From positions 1,798,001 through 1,862,000 of the forward strand of contig BLLK01000047.1 of assembly GCA_021927905.1 (NCBI GenBank): a DNA stretch of 64,000 bases, given 5' to 3'. This document shows positions 58,952-64,000 of the stretch, one piece after another. Position numbers and translations under genes: made by a program. The DNA comes from Chaetoceros tenuissimus. Taxonomy: Eukaryota > Bacillariophyta > Thalassiosirophyceae > Chaetocerotales > Chaetocerotaceae. The first letter of the stretch is position 1, and each line of letters begins with the position of its first letter. The notes beneath the pieces are model-generated. The model was not told the DNA's origin. It searched no databases and saw only the letters and a list, made by a program, of their open reading frames with translations.

Positions 58952-59527
58952 TTACTGGTCTCCTCCAACCTTTACGAAGCGAGCCTTTGCTGCCTGCTTC
59001 TTGGTGATCTTCTTTCCAGAAGCTCCCTCTCCCTCTCCGTCATCATTCTTAGCTACTCCCTCTGCCTTAGCAGTAAGGACGAATTCAATGTGAGCTGGCT
59101 GAGACGCATACTTTCCAATACGTCCGTGAGCTCTGTAAGTTCTACGACGTCCTGGTGGAGCGCGATTACATTGAGCGTGACTAATGTACAAAGCATCTGC
59201 ATCAAGTCCCTTTGCTTCAGCGTTAGCAATTGCGTTGCTGAGCAAATCCTTAACTACAGCAGTTGCCTTAACTGGCCAACGACCACAGTTACCTGGAGCC
59301 TTTGATTGCTTAGCCTGTGCCTTACGTCCGATACCTCCGGTGTATTTTACAAATGGAACAACAGCCTTGAATGCAAGAACATCCTCCATGAATTTCATAG
59401 CCTTAGCTGCGGTCATTCCCTTTACATGGTGGGTGATCTCGCGGCAGTGCTTGTAGTGCACACGAAGGTGGGATCCTCTGGATTTGGAGGTGTTTGCTGA
59501 GTCGGTCTCTACACTGTAACGGGTCAT
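58952..59527 (-). CDS. RPL17: cytosolic 60S ribosomal protein L17 (uL22)
   Basis: 191 residues, single exon. The start MTRYSVETDSANTSKSRGSH is near-identical in plan to eukaryotic RPL17 (M.RYS.....K.cksRGs.LRvHfKnt.Et). Family stretches include GMTAAKAMKFMEDVLAFKAV, VPFVKYTGGIGRKAQAK and GRWPVKATAVVKDLLSNAIA. The core loop is HAQCNRAPPGRRRTYRAHGR, followed by YASQPAHIEFVLTAKAE. uL22 lines the peptide exit tunnel. Codon choice is biased towards C-ending and AAG codons, as in the GAPDH gene, fitting high expression. The C-terminal tail (EGEGASGKKITKKQAAKARF) is species-specific. Confidence 0.96.
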   Translation of the reverse strand: MTRYSVETDSANTSKSRGSHLRVHYKHCREITHHVKGMTAAKAMKFMEDVLAFKAVVPFVKYTGGIGRKAQAKQSKAPGNCGRWPVKATAVVKDLLSNAIANAEAKGLDADALYISHAQCNRAPPGRRRTYRAHGRIGKYASQPAHIEFVLTAKAEGVAKNDDGEGEGASGKKITKKQAAKARFVKVGGDQ

Positions 59528-60224
59528 GACTATATGAAAAAGTAAGGTTAGTACGTGATGTTTTGAAAATTGGCATGAACTCTAGTATTCCTCCATGATA
59601 TTCTTGCTTTGCCTAATGATGTGTTTCTTCAACTGTTTTCATTAATATGATTGTATTCATTTATATTCTTGTATTTTTTCATAATCTCATCTTCAAAATG
59701 TTTCTCATGTTTTGTCACTGCCAAACACAAGTTCATGTTTCCATTTTGTTTCATCTATTCTGAATTTTATCTACACCATTTTCGACCCAAAATCCGGAAA
59801 TCCTTTTCTTCATCGCCACAAAGTCATTATGAAACACATCATTTCTATTGTATTGTTGTTGTTTGTATCATGGAGGGGCATCACATCGTGCTCACCTGAA
59901 ATTTGACTAAAGAAGCAGTGAGACGCATAGAGGCTTGGTAGAAAGGCGATCTGCTGCTGTACAAAGCGAGCGTTCAAGCGAAGTAAAGAGGTAACCTGAG
60001 GTAACCTCAGCCCTGAAAGGTTGGGAATAGAAAATAAATACCTACTTTTCACGGTTTCAATAATAGGCCATTTATGACACCATTTCATTCCACGAGGAGT
60101 AGCGTGAAGCAAGAAGCAGTCATCTTTTCTTTCAGACATCTGATGCGATCTTCATTATCATCATCTGATGAAAGCAATCACAAAAAAGAGACTGTGGTGT
60201 AATCATCCAGATTATAATATTAAT
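59528..60224. promoter_or_regulatory. divergent intergenic region, RPL17 and UBL gene starts
   Basis: About 700 bp between two gene starts. A minus-strand frame of 109 codons with an ATG (60139-59810) begins MSERKDDCFLLHATPRGMKW but shows no known domain. It could be part of an unrecognised small gene or of RPL17 5' leader sequence, but support is too weak to call it. An adjacent repeat GAGGTAACCTGAGGTAACCT lies at about 59989-60008. Confidence 0.4.
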
Positions 60225-61087
60225 ATGCGCTTCTCAAATATTCTCTCAACCTCATTGGTAAGCTTTCCATTTGCTTCATTTTTCACTGTTTCGTAATCAA
60301 CTTTACTAACCTTCATTCTTCTCCTTGTCCATAGCTTCTAATCAACTCTGCTTGCGTTTTCGCAAAACCAGTCAATGTAAGCGTAGTTCTTAGTGGAAAA
60401 AAATATTCAATTAAAGATGTTGATACAGTTTCAGACCTCCAAAGTTCTCTTGCATCTCAATCTGGTGTTAAGACAAATAAACAAGGAAAAGTACTATTCG
60501 GAGGAAAGAAGCTCAAAGCAGCTGATGTATTGGAAGATGTAGGTGTTGAAAACGGAAGTGTTATCAATGTAGTTCCTGGAAAGGGTAAGAAGAAGGACGC
60601 TGTTGCAGCAGGAGCTGGAGCCGCTGCTGTAGGAGGTAGCATGGATAACATGATGAAAGATATGATGGAGAAAGCAGGAGTTGATCCTTCACAATTGGAT
60701 GAAATGATGAAGCAGATGGGAGGTGAGATGCCGTCCATGGAAGAGTCTATGCAGGCAATGCAGGAGATGATGAATTCCCCAATGTTTCAAGAATATATGA
60801 ATGACCCAGAGAAGCTTGAACAGTCGCGGCAAATGATTTTGAATAATCCCATGATGAAAAGTATGATGGCAAGTATGCCAGGATTTGATGAAATTTTGAA
60901 TGACCCTGTAAAGTGGAGAGAGACTATGTTGGCAGCAGCAAACATGTATAAAAACCTTGGATCAGACCTTAGTAAATTGATGGAAGGTGGAGGAGATTTT
61001 GGTGGTGCATTCGGCGGCATGCCAAACGCACCTTTCGGCGGCATGGGGAATTCGGCACTAGATGAGTTGTCTGAAGGTGAAGATTAA
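60225..61087 (+). CDS. ubiquitin-like/STI1-type protein with secretory or plastid-type leader
   Basis: Model: exons 60225-60257 and 60335-61087 (GTAAGC..CATAG, phase 0), giving 261 residues. The small first exon plus exon 2 start encode MRFSNILSTSLLLINSACVFA, a signal peptide. The site ACV-FAKP could be read as an ASAFAP-type plastid/periplastid leader with Phe at +1, or as plain secretion (VFA-KPV). Residues about 24-91 form a ubiquitin-like fold: VNVSVVLSGKKYSIKDVDTV, QGKVLFGGKKLKAADVLEDV and NGSVINVVPGK. There is no C-terminal Gly-Gly, so it is not conjugated. A Met-rich region follows (about 110-230; NSPMFQEYMNDPEKLEQSRQ, MILNNPMMKSMMASMPGF), like the STI1 repeats of ubiquilins. No UBA domain follows. 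It could serve a chaperone or ERAD-like function in ER or periplastid space (inference). Confidence 0.8.
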
Positions 61088-61963
61088 AACAATAAAGTAG
61101 ATGAATCATATATTCATACAGACATATCGATATATTATATATTAAGTTTGTAGCATTAGATACATATATTAGGATTACTACCGAGTTTTTGTGATCAAGA
61201 TGTTGCGAAAATTTTAAAGTTTTCCACTGTCATTTACTTGATCTTGTCGTTGCTGAAGGGATAGTCAATGATCTTCATCTTTCATAATGAAAATACCTTT
61301 CAATTTTTATAGACTAGTTATACATCAACAAAGGAAGAAAACAATAGTACATGCGAACCAATGCGAACGGACATATCCACTATCAACTTTTAAATTTATG
61401 TTTTTCAATGTTTTTCTACGTTTCGTTAATTTTTTATTGTGGTGCCACGATCCTTCGCTGGTACAGCACCATTTTCACCAACTACAACAGAATTTTCCAC
61501 GATCAATCTCTATTTCGTAAAGAAGTGAGTGTAGTGACGTTCTCTGTTCGCCTCTAAAAAACTCGCGTGATATAATCCTATCAATGTTCTTGACAATGAT
61601 AAAGACAAAAAGGCCAATAACGACTGTCTTCAGTAATACAATTCAAACCAGTCCCAGGACTAGAATTTATTTTATTAATGCGTAGAACCCTACTTCACTA
61701 CGGTATGAATGATAATGTCGCAGGGGGAGAATATAAATCCCAATCCATATTTTTGTTAAAGATGGGACTCAGAAATACCGTTGGTGTTTTGGGTCACAAA
61801 CCTAAAACGGTTTTTATAGAATTTCACACCAACCGCCAATCATGAGGAAATTATTCCACAGAATCTAACATAAACTGCCATTTTTTTCTTACTTACCATC
61901 TGTGTAGAGTACAAACAATATCATACTAATATCGAACATCTGTATTGGAAGAAAGTGTGAAAA
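61088..61963. other. intergenic, no gene seen
   Basis: 876 bp between two plus-strand genes. Overlapping short frames at 61287-61557 read in two frames and show only hydrophobic or basic residues without a domain. I take them as chance frames. No RNA gene or repeat was recognised. Confidence 0.5.
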
Positions 61964-63892
61964 ATGTTGAGAGCAACTCAAATACAATTCTTTATGGCAC
62001 TTATCTGTGCTTCATCAATGTGTTCTTTGATTTTTGCAAAAGATATTGAATACAGCAGACATGTGAATCGAAGAGGTAGAAACAATCTTAGACAAAGGCA
62101 GCTTGATGAGGTATGTTCTTGTACATATTTAAAGGTACCTACTTGTGCGAATTTGAAGTCTAATCTAATTTTCAATAGAGTTCAATCAGCAAAGGAAGCA
62201 GCAGCAAAGGAAGCAGCAAAGGAAGTAGCAGCTCTGGAAAGGGTAAGGGGAGTAAAAGTTCAAAGAGTCCAGGAAAAGGCAGCAAAAGCTCAAAGAGTCC
62301 AGGAAAAGGAAGTAAAAGTTCTAAAAGCTCAAAGAGTCCAGGAAAAGGAAAGGGTAAAGGTGGATCAAGCAGTAGTGGGAAAGGCAAAGGTGGATCAAGC
62401 AGCAGTAAAGGAAAGGGTAGCTCTAAAAATGTACCAACGGCTGCGCCTTTCAGTGTACCTGATATCACAGTAGCTCCAACAGCAGCTCCAGTTAGAGTTC
62501 CTACCGTTGATGATATCTGTGGCAGCTCTCGTGATGCATATATTGACAGAGTAAAGGAGATTCTGACAGGTACTTTCGGCCCAACTGATTTCGAAGCAAA
62601 CACTCCACAGGGAGATGCATTTGAATGGTTGACTCTAGAAGATCAGATTTGCCCAGATAATGGAACGAATGACCAAATCCGTCAACGTTACGCACTCGCT
62701 ACATTTTACTTCTCCACAGATGGGGATAAATGGAACTTTTGTGATGCAAAGGGAACCAAAGACTGTCCACCAGAGGTAGAGCCATTCCTTAGCCCAGCGA
62801 ATGAATGTGAATGGTATGGAGTTGATGAGTGTAATGCAAATAAGAAACTGACAAAACTCGATTTCAAGAAAGGTGAGTATATCCAGTATCAGGCAAATTC
62901 CAACCACTTTCAAGAATAAAATCTAACAATTTATTTTTCCACACAGTAAACGGTCAAGATGTCGGTCTAAAAGGAGACATTCCTTCGGAGATATTTGTTC
63001 TACCAAATTTGAAAGATTTTATTGCTGATTTCGATGGTCCAGACAATAAGAAGGGCGAACTCACAGGAGATATTCCTTCGAATGTTGGTAATGCACCAAA
63101 ACTTGCTATCTTGGACGTCGAGAAGCATCAGCTTACTGGAGATATCCCAGCATCTATTTACTCTTCGACAACTATTCGAGAAATCGACCTTGATGACAAT
63201 AAACTTACCGGAACAATTTCAGAGGATGTTGCCAACATGAAGAGTCTTGTGTTCTGGAGCTCAAATAAGAATAATTTTGATGATCAATCCATTCCATCAG
63301 GATTTGCAACTCTTACTCAGAACCTCAAAAGTCTATCACTCAACAATGCAAAGTTAATTGGCGATGTTCCCCCATCATATGGAGATCTGACAAAGATTGA
63401 ACAAATCGACTTTAGTGACAATAAATTGACTGGAGAAATTTCATTCATTGAGAACTATACCAAAGCTATTTCTATTGCATTGGACAACAATAAGTTTGAA
63501 GGCCCTGTCCCAGACAGTGTGTGGTCTTTCCCAGACTTGAAATTTTTGATCCTAGAGAAGAATGAATTGAGTGGACAGTTGCCGTCTAATATTCCTGTAC
63601 AGACAAAACTCGAGGGTAAGTACTTTGACTTTCATTTTCAGAGATGAACGAAATGGAATTCTAACTAATTGCTTTCATGAAATTTCAATTTTCAGTTCTT
63701 AAGTTGGGCAAAAACGAATTCTCTGGTCCAATTCCTGCATCACTTGCCAACTTCAGAAATCTTAAATCTCTTGATCTTTCTGGAAATAACTTTACTGGTG
63801 CAGTTCCTGATGAACTATGCGAGTTGAAAAATCTCGAGGGAATTAAAGTTGACAAGAATATTGCATGTGATCCAACTTGTTGTATCATCTAA
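61964..63892 (+). CDS. secreted leucine-rich-repeat protein with K/S/G-rich stalk
   Basis: Model: exons 61964-62110, 62179-62872, 62947-63615 and 63696-63892, giving 568 residues. MLRATQIQFFMALICASSMCSLIFA is a signal peptide. It is followed by an Arg-rich segment with HVNRRGRNNLRQRQL, a possible proprotein cleavage region. Exon 2 opens with about 80 residues of Ser, Lys and Gly in SKSSKSPGKG and GKGKGGSSSS repeats, then a TAAP-rich linker. A cap domain with paired Cys follows (DQICPDNGT...FYFSTDGDKWNFCDAKGTKDC... ECEWYGVDEC). It resembles the N-cap of plant-type LRRs. About ten LRRs (L..L.L..N.l.G.iP) fill exons 3-4. The C-terminus CDPTCCII has clustered cysteines. It is probably a cell-surface or wall protein. 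Intron positions fit; an alternative frame through intron 1 loses the LRR part. Confidence 0.82.
62179..62430 (+). repeat. coding K/S/G repeat (silaffin-like stalk)
   Basis: Low-complexity DNA built from AGC/AGT/TCA, AAA/AAG and GGA/GGT codons. It has a repeated 30-33 bp unit encoding SKSSKSPGKG (three or four copies) and a later GKGKGGSSSS unit (two copies). It remains open in more than one frame, which explains an alternative 169-codon frame through it. Confidence 0.8.
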
Positions 63893-64000
63893 TCTTATCT
63901 TGGTTTGTCCTGTACACGAATTTAGGAAATAAAGGGGGAATCCTACTACACAAAAAAGGCGAGACATGAATTTGTATTTTATTCATGTATGTATTGCGCC

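Noticed and set aside
59810-60139. 109-codon minus-strand frame upstream of RPL17
   Set aside because: It has an ATG but no domain, no leader and no clear continuation. It may be leader sequence of RPL17 or chance.
61964-62473. Unspliced 169-codon frame at the LRR gene start
   Set aside because: It runs through intron 1 and reads the K/S/G repeat in another frame. The spliced frame reaches the LRR domain and is preferred.

Overview
This window looks like nuclear DNA of a diatom (stramenopile). It is AT-rich, with gene after gene on both strands. Introns are short (about 70-250 bp) with GT..AG ends. Two nuclear-type tRNAs with internal promoters are present. Several leaders are diatom-like: a signal peptide is followed directly by a phenylalanine (ASAFAP-type bipartite plastid leader) in the genes at 7641, 11524, 16466 (minus) and 20799 (minus). 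Secreted cysteine-rich, LRR and K/S/G-rich proteins of a kind common in diatoms also occur. I cannot name the species.

Layout. 0.4-7 kb: a secreted M11 (gametolysin-type) metalloprotease with two ShK-like tails, convergent with a 1396-residue protein built from four copies of an EF-hand-like module. 7.6-12.5 kb: a plastid membrane protein with a poly-acidic tail, a putative glycosyltransferase, mitochondrial ribosomal protein bL12m and a plastid Mpv17/PMP22-family protein. 13-18.4 kb: tRNA-Leu(CAA), mitochondrial CDP-diacylglycerol synthase TAM41, a five-span tweety/prominin-like membrane protein and plastid N-acetylglutamate synthase. 19-24 kb: a prenylated PRL-type phosphatase, plastid GAPDH and an MTA/SAH nucleosidase with a spliced leader. 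24.5-28.5 kb: an eIF4G. 29-45.8 kb: a VPS13 lipid-transfer protein of about 5394 residues in six exons, the largest gene here. 45.8-50.4 kb: a gene-poor stretch holding one small secreted Cys-rich protein and tRNA-Gln(CUG). 50.5-64 kb: a SAP30-SGF29 chromatin protein, a secreted/anchored two-repeat protein, a class IV-type deacetylase, a TPR protein, an Aven-like protein, RPL17 (uL22), a ubiquitin-like/STI1-like protein with a leader, and a secreted LRR protein with a K/S/G-rich stalk.

There is no operon logic. The genes serve separate compartments: plastid (four proteins with bipartite leaders), mitochondrion (bL12m, TAM41), membrane contact sites (VPS13), translation (eIF4G, RPL17, tRNAs), chromatin (SAP30-SGF29, deacetylase) and secretion/cell surface (M11 protease, Cys-rich, two-repeat and LRR proteins). 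I found no convincing mobile element, CRISPR array or virus-derived element. The most interesting items are domain combinations: SAP30 with SGF29 Tudor, PDZ-like folds inside VPS13, a ubiquitin-like/STI1 protein with a secretory or plastid-type leader, and an LRR protein with a silaffin-like stalk. Gene models are read from splice signals and frame continuity only; no transcript data were available.
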